Source: Calycina herbarum (lineage: Eukaryota; Ascomycota; Leotiomycetes; Helotiales; Pezizellaceae). Taken from it: a stretch of DNA of 29,754 bases. A program made the translations under genes and the position numbers. Under the pieces are notes generated by a model that had not been told where the DNA came from, searched no databases, and worked only from the letters and a program-made list of their open reading frames with translations. Positions 9,494 to 18,629 of this stretch are shown piece after piece. Each line of letters opens with the position of its first letter. Position 1 is the stretch's first letter. Location: assembly GCA_001414485.1 (NCBI GenBank), contig LLEY01000320.1, positions 1 through 29,754 on the forward strand. The letters are read 5' to 3'.

Positions 9494-10972
9494 GGCTACA
9501 AAAAAATTCAAAGATTTACACCGCCAAGTCTCAGGCTAATGGTCAACGTGATTCGGCCCGCAACGGCTGGCCACCTACAATGTACCGGACTATGGCGATG
9601 CTTCATAGAATCAGAATGCTAAATAAAAGTAACCATTTCTCTAGTTCTCTCTCTAAAGAAACACTGGATGTAAGACAGTCATGGCAAAAGGTAAATTTTC
9701 CCTGCTCATGAATGTTATCAAGCCAAGATTTCTTTCTCGTTTTGAGAGTCATTTCTGCAGAATTTTAAATCGGGTATTTGTGGCTGTTCTTTAGATGAAA
9801 AGTACAGCCCTTATGTTCCTTGATAGACTGTCAGTCTCATTATTGAGTATTACGTTAAGGGAGACGGGTGGGGGGAGAGGTCGGCATGCTCTATGCATTG
9901 AGTGTATTTGGATTCCAGACATGTACAAAATTAAGGACTGTTATAAATTTTATTTGACTAAGTTGATTATTTTGACCTGAACACTCAAGAGCTCTCAGAA
10001 CTCTAGTTAATTAGTTTTTTTATTCTAAGCATTCTTGAACAACCACATTGAATAGACCTTAGATACTGTGTACTTTAGATAAAATTGCAGTTTACTTGAG
10101 TGACTCGATAGTACTTTATATTGTGGGATATTATTATTTATCAAATGTTTATTGGATTTCTCTCAAGATATTATACTCCAGGATTGATAAAAATCATACC
10201 GTTACCAGCTCAAGTACCGAATTTACGTGTTTGATCCACTACAGATAAAAGAAGCGTGATGTTAGACTTTCAGCTCGTGCTTTTTGTGGTTTGACGCTCA
10301 TACTTTGACATCGCCGTACTCCTCATGAATGGCGACGGCTTACCATTTCTGAAACACTCAACTCCTTTCATATACTGAATTCCAGCGCAGCTATTTTCAA
10401 GGTTTAACGTTTCATATGAGTTTACCCATCAGGGTGCTGAGTGGTAAAATGACCTGAGACCTTTCAGGTGCGGTGACATGAGATGGTTCGCTAAGCGAAA
10501 TTGAGTGGGGACCAAGAGGTTTGGGGAGTGCAATGAAAATTTGACGGGAGGGGAGACACAGGTGTCTGGAGTCGATAATACGTTAATCATAGCATGCGAT
10601 CTGATATCAAGCAATCTCTCTTTCCTTTACTGCAGTTATTCTCGATATGCCAAGCAGCATCCATCCGCTGTCATATTCTCCATGATAATTCCACCATTCA
10701 AGAATTTCAAAATCAACATATCATATTGGAAGATACGCGATTTTATATTAAGACGATATCCACCAGTCGGTTGTCTACAGGAAAGCTGAGAAGGACTTAT
10801 CGTGGAGCGCGTGCACGTAGCCGACTTGTGCGACCAGAGTCGGGGGTTTATGATTCTTCTACAAGACACACTCTCTTCTCTCACCAGCCTTCTCTAAAAG
10901 TCCCCCTCAAAGAAGATCGCAAACCTTGATCAAGATTTCATATATCACACTCAGAAGAACCCTCAAAGCACA
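9494..10972. other. Long intergenic stretch without a supported gene
   Basis: AT-rich, with many stops from about 9950 to 10430. A plus-strand ATG ORF at 10594-10929 (111 aa) begins with a weakly hydrophobic N-terminus (SLFPLLQLFSICQAAS) that might mimic a signal peptide. Its remainder is basic and unlike known proteins, and an equally long ORF lies opposite. I leave it uncalled. The last 60 bp before 10973 look like a 5' leader, rich in CA and AAG. Confidence 0.5.
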
Positions 10973-11521
10973 ATGCCCGGCCACCAAAATCTAGTCCACA
11001 TCATGACCCCTTCCGCTACCCGAAGGGAGCACGACCCACAATACTACTCCTCCAACATTTTCGTAATATTCAATCCCGACCACGCACTCGACTGGCTCAC
11101 CAAAATCGGTCCCGAAAACACAAGAAGCATATCCAAACTCCGCATCATGGTCCACGCAGTTTACAATCTCGGTCCTCAAGATACTTTCGCAGGCACACCA
11201 CCCTCGGGACCAGCTTGGTGCGCATTACTCAACAATCTATCGGTTTATGCGACCGGACTGAGAGAGGTAAAGGTTCATTGGGATAGTGAGGTTTCGAGTT
11301 TTAATTTTGGAGGTGGCGCTGATGCTGAGGTGGTTCGTGCGTTGGCTGGGTTGAGGAATTTGGAGAAATTAGAGCTTGGTGGGTATTATGCGGAGAGTTG
11401 GCCGACATATCTGGAGGAGTGGACTGGTGTGAAGGTTGTGGAAGAGAAGGAGAGGGGGAAAGCTGGGTATTGGGTTGATCTGGCGAGGTGGAGACGGAAT
11501 TTTGTTGGGGTGGTGCCTTGA
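10973..11521 (+). CDS. Uncharacterised ascomycete protein, 182 aa (tandem paralogue 1)
   Basis: Single-exon gene with good start context (AAAGCACAATGCCC). Function unknown. It is clearly paralogous to the gene at 12461-13057: DPQYY near the N-terminus, then a block DHALDWLTKIGPENTRSISK (DPKQGIAWLKAIGAENSGKL in the partner). PAWCALLNNL matches PGWCALFEWL. A leucine-rich stretch LRNLEKLELGGYYAESW matches LRGLERLEFSGFYDDTW. Predicted soluble alpha/beta; no signal peptide or membrane helix. The GC-richer codon use fits the host genes rather than the RIP-affected DNA on the right. Family membership rests on the paralogue comparison and my recollection of similar hypothetical fungal proteins. Confidence 0.8.
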   Translation: MPGHQNLVHIMTPSATRREHDPQYYSSNIFVIFNPDHALDWLTKIGPENTRSISKLRIMVHAVYNLGPQDTFAGTPPSGPAWCALLNNLSVYATGLREVKVHWDSEVSSFNFGGGADAEVVRALAGLRNLEKLELGGYYAESWPTYLEEWTGVKVVEEKERGKAGYWVDLARWRRNFVGVVP

Positions 11522-12460
11522 TTTGGATGTTCTGCTGTGATCTTTGAAGAGGTGATGATGGATGTTGATTGTTCTTTTGTCCTATTAGAAACTCACAGGT
11601 CAAAGTTCAAACGACACGATTAATGGTTTCTATGACCCACCTCTTGTGAGTTCAGCTTTTGTCTTTGTTTTTTGTAAACTCTTCTGTCATAATCCGTCGT
11701 ACACCTGAACATCATCTATCCCATATCAATATCTAAAAAGTTTTAGAACAATGAAGTAAGTTGTATATAATACTGCAGAATATTTAGGACAAATGAACTT
11801 TTGTTATATTCGTTGTTCACCTGAACATCATCTATTGAACATTAATATCCTAGAAGTTTTAAAACAAAGAAGTAAGGCGAATATAATGCCAGAGGGTAAT
11901 TAGGGCCAAAGATTTCCCCTCATTTTTCAAGTCTTCTTGTTCATCCTTTAATTAATTGCATTGCTCTAAGCCTCTGGTATAATTGTGTCAATTAAATTAT
12001 TATACGAAACAATGACTGCCCGCTCTTAGATTTGTGCCTTATTATGTGCTTAGCTTTGCTGTGGGCCAGTCACCAGAAAAAGGTGGTGCAAACATCCAAA
12101 ATGCATAGTGTGAAGCTAGAACGCTTGTTCAAACGTCGCTACTGTGACCAAAAAAATTCAATCTTTACCTATCGCTTACAGGTAGCTATGTTGTCATTTT
12201 GGGAAACTTTGACCGACTTCGCTAAAGAAAGGGGAATGCGCAGCCGGTTTCTTTTGGGAATTGACCAATAGATTTTCGCAAAAGACTCGCCTAGACTACC
12301 CTTTTTTTGAACATGGTCCATACTAGCGTATCAAAAGCTCTCCCAGGATGCAGTTAAAGAGATTCTACATAGGATCTTGACTCTCGATTCAGCGTTCTTT
12401 GGAAATTCTGTCACAAACCAATACGCTGTCTTCACCACCTCTACCAATTTCACCCAGAAA
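11522..12460. other. Intergenic region between the two tandem paralogues
   Basis: Apart from a 116-bp-period tandem repeat (separate entry), I see no supported gene. A plus-strand ORF at 12032-12271 (79 aa) has an ATG but no recognisable motif or convincing composition. The last 60 bp before 12461 are a CA/CT-rich leader. Confidence 0.5.
11695..11911. repeat. Two-copy tandem repeat, period about 116 bp
   Basis: CACCTGAACATCATCTAT occurs at 11702 and again at 11818. Both are followed by related sequence (AAGTTTTAGAACAATGAAGT versus AAGTTTTAAAACAAAGAAGT). The copies have diverged by substitutions and small indels. The repeat lies in the 3' flank of the gene at 10973-11521. Confidence 0.8.
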
Positions 12461-13057
12461 ATGGCATCAACTCACACACAAAACACTATGGCTCCCTATG
12501 ATAGCAACACTGACTGCCCTGTGAGCCACATACCAATCCGCATCCCGGCCGACCCTCAATACTATCAAAGCCAACGGTTCCTTATTGAGGACCCAAAACA
12601 AGGAATCGCCTGGCTTAAAGCCATCGGAGCAGAAAACTCGGGAAAGCTCGCAGCAGTTCGGGTCTACGTACCAGCTGGGTACAATTGGCTCGACCTTAAC
12701 AAACCTCTTACAGGGCCAGGATGGTGTGCTCTCTTCGAGTGGTTGGTGGTTCGGGCTACGGCCCTTGAGGACGTCAAGATCTTTTGGGAGTGCGACACCA
12801 GAGATTGGGCAGATGGATGTTTGGGAGGGGGTTCAGACCCGGATATGTTATTCGCGGTCAAATATTTGAAGGGGTTGAGGGGATTGGAGCGATTGGAGTT
12901 CTCTGGGTTCTACGATGATACTTGGGTGGAGGCTTTGAGCGACCAGCTTGATCTTGAGGCCAGCACCGTGGAGGAGGCATTGAAGGCAAAGGGAAGACTC
13001 TCCACTATGGAGAAAACCTATTTGGAGAACTTGGCGATCTTCCGAGTGAAGATGTAG
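12461..13057 (+). CDS. Uncharacterised ascomycete protein, 198 aa (tandem paralogue 2)
   Basis: Single-exon paralogue of the gene at 10973-11521, same strand, 939 bp downstream of its stop. The frame is open upstream to 12377, but the first ATG is at 12461, in good context (CAGAAAATGGC). The N-terminus is Ser/Thr/Asn-rich for about 35 residues. The shared core then starts at DPQYY (near residue 40) and runs through WLKAIGAENS, GPGWCALF and LRGLERLEFSGFYDDTW. A C-terminal extension of about 40 residues is mostly charged helix (EEALKAKGRL). Function unknown. It is the last intact host gene before the AT-rich transposon block. Confidence 0.8.
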   Translation: MASTHTQNTMAPYDSNTDCPVSHIPIRIPADPQYYQSQRFLIEDPKQGIAWLKAIGAENSGKLAAVRVYVPAGYNWLDLNKPLTGPGWCALFEWLVVRATALEDVKIFWECDTRDWADGCLGGGSDPDMLFAVKYLKGLRGLERLEFSGFYDDTWVEALSDQLDLEASTVEEALKAKGRLSTMEKTYLENLAIFRVKM

Positions 13058-13339
13058 CTTGGAATTGGTCCTGTTCCTTTGGAGCAGCCACTTTGGAGGA
13101 ATGAATCAGATACTACGAGAATGAAATCTCTTTCTGGAAGTTTATAAAGGGTTTCAATAAACTCCCACTCTTTCCGTCATAATGATTTGCAAGTTAAAGA
13201 GCGTTGTGCTTCGTGTTTTTATGCAAGATAGTGTTCTAGTGTTATGATATTCAGCCTCGAAACTGGTCTAGAATCCCTTTTTATATATACTCGCTCTGGT
13301 ATACTTTACTTACTAATTGTAGAATTGACGAATCACGTT
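13058..13339. other. Transition from gene-bearing to AT-rich DNA
   Basis: The 3' flank of the last host gene, becoming AT-rich from about 13250. No feature is recognised. A short match to the retrotransposon LTR start (ACGAATCACGT) occurs at about 13328, too short to interpret. Confidence 0.4.
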
Positions 13340-13854
13340 GCTGCCTTATAGTATTAAGTAGTAAGTCTAGTAATTCAAGCTATTAAACTATATTATTTAA
13401 GATATTTAGATTAAAATAATTATCTAATTAAAGTTCTAAATACTTCAAAGTATAGAGTATTAAATACTTATCTAAGTAGTATTAATTTAATTAGATATTC
13501 TAGATAGTTTAAAAGACTCTAATTATTTTAATAAACTATAGAGACTATTTATATTATTATTATCTTATAAAAACTAAGTAGTAAGTCTAGTAAGTTAATA
13601 TATTAAACTATATTATTCTAGAGACGTAGATTAATTAATTTAGTTAATTAAAGTGATAAATAATTTAAATTTCAAGAGTTTTAAATACTTATCTAAGTAA
13701 TATTTATTTAAATTAGATATTCTAGATAGTTTAGAAGACTTGAATTATTTTAACAAACTATACTAGAGACTTCTTACGTTACTACTTTATAGAATTAAGT
13801 AGTTAGTCTAGTAAGTTAAGTTATTAAATTATATTATTTAAGAGATTTAGAGTA
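13340..13854. repeat. RIP-like 220-bp tandem repeat, two and a half copies
   Basis: AAGTAGTAAGTCTAGTAA occurs at 13356 and 13576, and a variant (AAGTAGTTAGTCTAGTAA) at 13797, giving a period of 220-221 bp. Each copy continues with a run ending in ATTAGATATTCTAGATAGTTT. Copies differ mostly by transitions and are extremely AT-rich. The third copy is cut off at 13854 by the terminus of element A. The repeat may be part of an older, unrecognised mobile element. Confidence 0.8.
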
Positions 13855-13951
13855 ACGTGGTTTATTAGTACGCTGTATATATTAGTATACCGCGTACTTT
13901 TCCTTATTTTCCTACCTTATTACTTTAACACGCGTTTTCTCTATAATAACA

Positions 13952-15650
13952 ATGCTAATTTAAGGTTAAGAAGTATAAATCAATATAGTAATAGAAGCTA
14001 TTTAATCTATAAAAAAAATAAGTTATAGACACGCTACTAAACTCTATAATATTACTAAAAGCATACTCTATAATTAAATAAACAGTATATCTCCTTATAG
14101 CAAATACCAGCCTAAATCACTTAAATTAACTAAGTTACAAGAGGATATTATTATTTAATATATACTTAATTTAGATACTAGAGGGTTTGCGACCTAGCTT
14201 GCTAGTATAGAAGATATAGCGAATTATATTCTTAAATCGTAGAGAGAGAGACGCGTTAGAAAGCTCTAGACGTATCGATTCATATAATAATAACTAGCTT
14301 TAAAGACGTGTTTTAATCGCGTTTACGACTTTTAAAAAGCTTTATACGAAGATTCTAAGCTTATTAGTACATAGTTTCAACTAGTAGAGAATATAAGAGC
14401 AAAATATAGTATTCTAGACTACGATTTTTAGAATTTTAATAAGACCGGCTTTATAATAGGTATAATTACTCCTTCTATAGTTGTTATACGTATAGATCGA
14501 CGTAGCAGAGGTAAGGCAGTTTAGCTAGGTAATCGAGAATAAGCTACTATAATTACTTATATTAACAGCAAAGGTAAGAGTATTCCTCTATTTTTAGTAG
14601 TTTAAGAGAAGAATTATCTTACAAATTAGTATACTAAGGGCAGCCTTCTATATAACTAGGTTATTAAACTAATAAGCAACAGCTAGATAAATAATAAGAT
14701 AGTTCTAGAATAGCTTAAGCACTTTAATAAGTATACTTCTACTTAAGTAAAGGGTCTATATCAAATGCTTATCCTTAATAGGCATAAGAGTTATAAATCA
14801 GCTGAATTCTAAAAGTACTATAAGGTATATAATATTATTACTCTTAGACTACCTCCTTACTCTTCTTATTTAATCTAGCTACTTAATATTAAGTGTTTTA
14901 GTACCTTAAAACAGATATATAGTCAATAAATTAAAACTTTTATTAAAGCTTAACGTGGTTTATCAGGACCCTGCGTATATCAGGACCCTGCGCACTTCAA
15001 AACTTATATAAAAAACGTCTGTACATAACCGTGCACTTTACGTATTTATTTATAAAAAAATCTGAAATTGAAATCTTAGTTTTATTACTATATAAAGAAA
15101 TGATTTTTAGGTTTTTTAGACGCTTACTAATTATAATCAACGATTCGCTTAAAATTACCCCTGTAATCATAGTTGTCTTTTTTATTTCTTTGATAACTTA
15201 GCGATTATAATTAGTAAGCGTCTGAAATTCCAAATATTATTTGTTTATATAGTAATAAAACTAAGATTTCAATTTCAGATTTTTTTATAAATAAATACGT
15301 AAAGTGCACGGTTATGCACAGACGTTTTTTGTATAGGTTTTGAAGTGCGCAGGGTCCTGATATGCGCAGGGTCCTGATAAACCACGTTATATTATAAATT
15401 AATCTTTAATTATTCTTATAAGACATACGAGATTAAATCTCTTTAGCTTAATAAAATCTATACTTTCTACGATTGGGTTTAGTCTTTTAAGTAGGTTATC
15501 GCTTATAAAATAGTACTAAGCTAAGCAGGGATAGAATTCTAGCGTTTTCGGGCCTTTTTCAATATAAAATTAGCTAGACTCCTAGTTACCTACCTTTAAC
15601 GTATCCTTCTTAAGTAACTAAAAATATTATATTATATATTATATAGAAAG
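13952..15650 (+). pseudogene. Pogo/Fot1-type transposase remnant of element A
   Basis: Starts at an ATG matching the start of the element B transposase (both are preceded by ACGCGTTTTCT). Recognisable pieces read through stops: LTKLQEDI-like HTH start (about 14125), LDTRGF (about 14165), IEDIANYIL (about 14205), RVYDF (about 14320), FNKTGFIIGIITPS (about 14434), and later NISI-like, PPYSSYLI and LKQIYSQ segments, broken by the MITE near 14951. The order is that of a CENP-B/psq-type HTH followed by a DDE domain. Most stops sit where homologues have Gln or Trp, as RIP predicts. No function remains. Confidence 0.75.
14953..15387. mobile_element. 435-bp foldback MITE nested in element A
   Basis: Both ends are bounded by TA (14951-14952 and 15388-15389). 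The two arms are near-perfect inverted repeats of about 190 bp with a central loop of about 60 bp. Each end begins ACGTGGTTTATCAGGACCCT and carries a duplicated subterminal motif (ATCAGGACCCTGCG). Differences between the arms are mostly transitions. There is no coding capacity. The shared ACGTGGTTTA terminus suggests it was mobilised by an element-A-type transposase. Confidence 0.9.
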
Positions 15651-15757
15651 CCTTTAATAGAATACTAGAAATACTCAATATAGAGAAGTTGAAGAGTTGT
15701 TTATATATAGATATCTAACGCTATAAAGTTATAGAGAAGGTGAGTTTTAGCATTTTT

Positions 15758-16377
15758 TAGTGTCCCAAGACTTCTGTCACCCGACTGTACTTCCATTGGC
15801 TTGTCATCTCAGCAAGGAGCCGTTATTGGAGCTATGCTGAATTTGGGTCAAGGAATTAGGAGGCATTTTTTTAGATGGTCTAGTGATAAAAAGGACGGGT
15901 CAATATTGCTTCTGCAACGACTGCGTTGTGTGGAGTGTGTTCTGTTTGCTCGTCAGGAAATTTGCTAAAGGTTTTGGTGCTTTATAGCCTTCGTTTTTAT
16001 GATTGGCACAGTTTGTGGTACACCTTGGTTCTGCGTTGCCCCAGTGTGCGGTGAAGTGGTAGAATGAGAGATTTATCGAGTGCATTGAGTATCGCATTCA
16101 TGATGATAATGTTTCCGACGACATGTAAAGAAGTATTTCCACTTGGATATCATCTGCTAACAACCGTGAAGTTGCTGAGGCTATTGCATTAAAACTCTGA
16201 AGAAACTTAGGAAACATCTATCTTCATGCCCAGGTTTTCACTGGAGTGATTTTTCTTATCGCAGCCCTTTGCTCGTGGGAAGTTAGAACTTGGCAAATCA
16301 AAGACGCAAAGAACAAGCAAGATGCAAGGATGGATAGAGCAGACAAATTTGGAATAACAGAAGCACGAAGTATATAG
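15758..16377 (+). pseudogene. MFS transporter pseudogene, monocarboxylate-transporter-like, C-terminal half
   Basis: Fungal MFS proteins of the MCH/MCT type have a C-terminal half that can be followed here across at least three frames. In order: TSIGLSSQQGAVIGAMLNLG (15790-15850), WSSDKKDG, then a shifted frame NIASATTALCGV (about 15905). Next come KFAKGFGAL, then FVFMIGTVCGTPWF and VAPVCGEVV (about 15990-16055). Another frame holds DLSSALSIAF and MFPTT (about 16066-16125), and the last holds GNIYLHAQVFTGVIFLIAAL (16210-16270) with a basic tail to TAG at 16375-16377. The N-terminal half is missing and the left edge abuts element A. Decay here is by indels as well as substitutions, and base composition is host-like, so this is a former host gene rather than part of the RIP-affected repeats. 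Substrate unknown. Confidence 0.8.
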
Positions 16378-18050
16378 GACTAGGGATTGCCGACAGATTA
16401 CTAGACCTCAAGAATATACTACTTACTCACAAAGCCTTCTTCTATAGTTCCAGCCTTGTGAAGGCTTCTCCCATTCTTCAGCTACTTCCAAGCTAGTCAT
16501 TCATATCGTTGAGTATTCATTCAAGTCTAAATCGCGACGCTCTTAGCAACGTACTATAGTCATGCATAGGCTGCTATTTGCGGGAGTGCCCAACGTCTCG
16601 CTTCTGCTCTTGAAGTCCGCCGCACCGCTTCTTCTTGTATGTAGCTGGACACAACTCCGAGGATATAAAAGGACACTTATAAGATTTGAAGAGCGGCCTA
16701 CTAACCGCTCTACTTGCTAAATAGCTCTTCTGGGTATTATATTCCAAGTAGTTTGAAGTGTAGGTGTATGCGCTCGTATAGGAAGCCCTGGATTAGAGTC
16801 TACAGTCTACGGTACAACATCTCTTTTTTTAGTTTTAAATAGCAACCCCCCTCCGGAAACCTCAATACCTTCTGGTAGTTGCTAAAAACTCCACTCACAA
16901 GTATCTAACCCAATACCTATTCACATCTCCGATCTATAAAGTCCTTCCCCGCCCCTTCAATAAGCCCAAGTAAAGCTCTAAAATATTTCATTTCAGAAGA
17001 AAAAACAGGAAATCCAAAAGCAAAGAAAAAAGCATACTTCACCTATTTCCAATACTCTCAACGCACTCCTAGCTTATTACCCTCGTAAAATATATGAAAT
17101 AAGCTCTCAGTCACCGTCACAATAAACGTAATTCCCCGACACACCAAGCTCATTGATTCAGAGTCTTTCTATGTCGTCGCCGAATACCAAAGCTACAATG
17201 AAAGCTTCAGAACCCAGCGCCAACGGAGAGAACACAATAATTTATTTGAGACAACTTACAGCATATAAAGGGAGAGTAAAAACTAACTTCTTTCGAAGGT
17301 AAGAGTAGGAAATGGAGGTAAGCAAAGTTTCGAGGCGTAAATTTTATAAATTTTCATTTCTAGACAAAGATAAGAGAGTAAGAGAGTAAGCGAGAGAGAC
17401 GAGCAAGAAGGACTTTACATGGGAATGAAGTGAAGAGATACTTCAAAAGACAGGTTTATACTTAGTAGATAGTAGATGAAGAAGAAGAAGATGAGGACTG
17501 AGGTAGTCGGACATGGCTTATAAGAGAATATAAATATATCCGTAGCTTACTAGTTTGTTAGTAGCTTTATAAAGCTTAGTACACTTCCGATCCACGAAGC
17601 TATATCTAGGAAGATTCCTGTAAATATTGCCTACTTTCTTGAAGAACTACATCTTACTATATATAGAATACTTCTTACTCATAGCATTCTTTTCTACCAG
17701 CGTTCTGGTAATTTATATCAAGCTAAAACAAGCTAAAATTCTTTACTCCCCTAACACTTCCTAGAAAAGGCCCGCCGTTCTCTAGAGGGGTGCAGGCATT
17801 TCCGAATTCGTGACTGACCAAGAGTCGAAAGCCTGCAATCTTCTCTCCTGAAAGCTTCAATTATCGTAAACGACTAGAATAATGAGATTACTACCTAACA
17901 AGTCCGTTCTCCCAAAAGCGCCAGAATAATTATAGAAGAAGAAATTTCATAGTCCAGCAGTTACGGATTCCTGCAGTCCCTGGTGGTCCATGAACCTCTT
18001 CTATAAAACACTCATCTCCAATCACCAAACACAAATACAAACAAGCTAAT
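16378..18050. other. Gene-poor stretch between the MFS pseudogene and the transposon nest
   Basis: Mixed composition. A 43-codon ORF at 17171-17302 (MSSPNTKATM start) ends at a consensus-like donor (AAGGTAAGAG), as a first exon would, but no second exon can be placed. A minus-strand open run near 16570-16665 (EEAVRRTSRAEARRWA) is coding-like but unidentified. The region 17340-17500 is purine-rich, and 17500-17760 is AT-rich with RIP-like bias. Confidence 0.4.
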
Positions 18051-18059
18051 CTTATGCAC

Positions 18060-18417
18060 AATCATCATGCTTTCCGCCCCGAGGAAGAAGTTTCCAAAAT
18101 CTCGCGTTAGAAATTTCCAAACAAAACCTTCATCAACGCGCTCTTCCCATCTCCCTCGCTACCCCAATGGACGGTTGCACTTCCTCCAATCTGACTCCTC
18201 AACATCTACCACCTAAAACTCATCCATCGCCGATTCCTTTCCAACTTCTCCACCAACTTCCTAGACAGAAATTCACGTACAGTGTCTTTTCGAAATTAAC
18301 ATCTTTTCTCCCCAGTATAAAAGCCTAGCCACAAGATATGCAACAACTCCACCAACAACTGCCAACACGCAAACCATAGAGCCTTGTCGTCCTTGCCCTC
18401 TGGGCGCGATCAGCCAA
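18060..18417 (-). pseudogene. Possible decayed P-loop protein fragment with a membrane segment
   Basis: On the minus strand, in two frames. First, a hydrophobic helix SMVCVLAVVGGVVAYLVARL (about 18310-18370). Then a basic helix (FLSRKLVEKLERNRRWMSF), a stop where RIP or decay may have removed a Trp or Gln, and ATVHWGSEGDGKSALMKVLF. The latter fits the Walker A pattern GxxxxGKS after a beta strand (about 18130-18175). Stops follow soon after. I cannot name the family. The fragment could be a degraded NTPase gene or chance. Confidence 0.3.
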
Positions 18418-18555
18418 GAATTACAGCTACAAATTCTATTTATACTTCTTTGACCAGCATACGCTTCTTCACAAACATCTCACATGACGATACGTGTAAC
18501 AAAAGTTCCCCATCCGTTGAACCAAGCATATCAAGAAAACCCCCCTAAACGATAG

Positions 18556-18629
18556 AGTGAGTTGCGAATTAAGCTTCCCTAGTTCAAAAAAGCCGAGAAA
18601 AGCCGAGAAAAGTTTTAAAAAAGTCTATA
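18556..18629 (+). repeat. Left terminal inverted repeat of element D
   Basis: Pairs with 29303-29387. Key blocks: AGTGAGTTGCGAATTAAGCT, CCCTAGTTCAAAAAAGCCGA and AAAAAAGTCTATA. Differences from the right arm are mainly transitions plus length changes in the A-tracts. Element B starts immediately after it. Confidence 0.8.

Larger units (their letters stand above)
13855..15755 (+). mobile_element. Element A: RIP-degraded pogo/Fot1-like DNA transposon, right end missing
   Basis: The left terminus follows a TA: TA then ACGTGGTTTATTAG, with a tandemly repeated subterminal motif. The terminus is related to that of the MITE at 14953-15387. The interior is a RIP-destroyed transposase (separate entry), interrupted by that MITE. 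No matching right terminal repeat was found before the MFS pseudogene starts at about 15758, so A is truncated there. The right boundary is approximate. Confidence 0.75.

Noticed and set aside
10594..10929. 111-codon ORF with a signal-peptide-like start
   Set aside because: The hydrophobic stretch is weak, the rest is not protein-like, and competing ORFs overlap on both strands.
11695..11911. CRISPR-like direct repeats
   Set aside because: Two long diverged copies with no spacer pattern; the genome is eukaryotic.
12032..12271. 79-codon ORF between the tandem paralogues
   Set aside because: No motif, no spliced partner, and composition similar to the intergenic sequence.
15900..16097. 65-codon minus-strand ORF
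   Set aside because: It lies antisense to the MFS pseudogene, which explains its coding-like composition.
18067..18216. 49-codon plus-strand ORF
   Set aside because: The opposite strand carries the more protein-like Walker A fragment; this frame is Ser/Arg/Pro-rich shadow.
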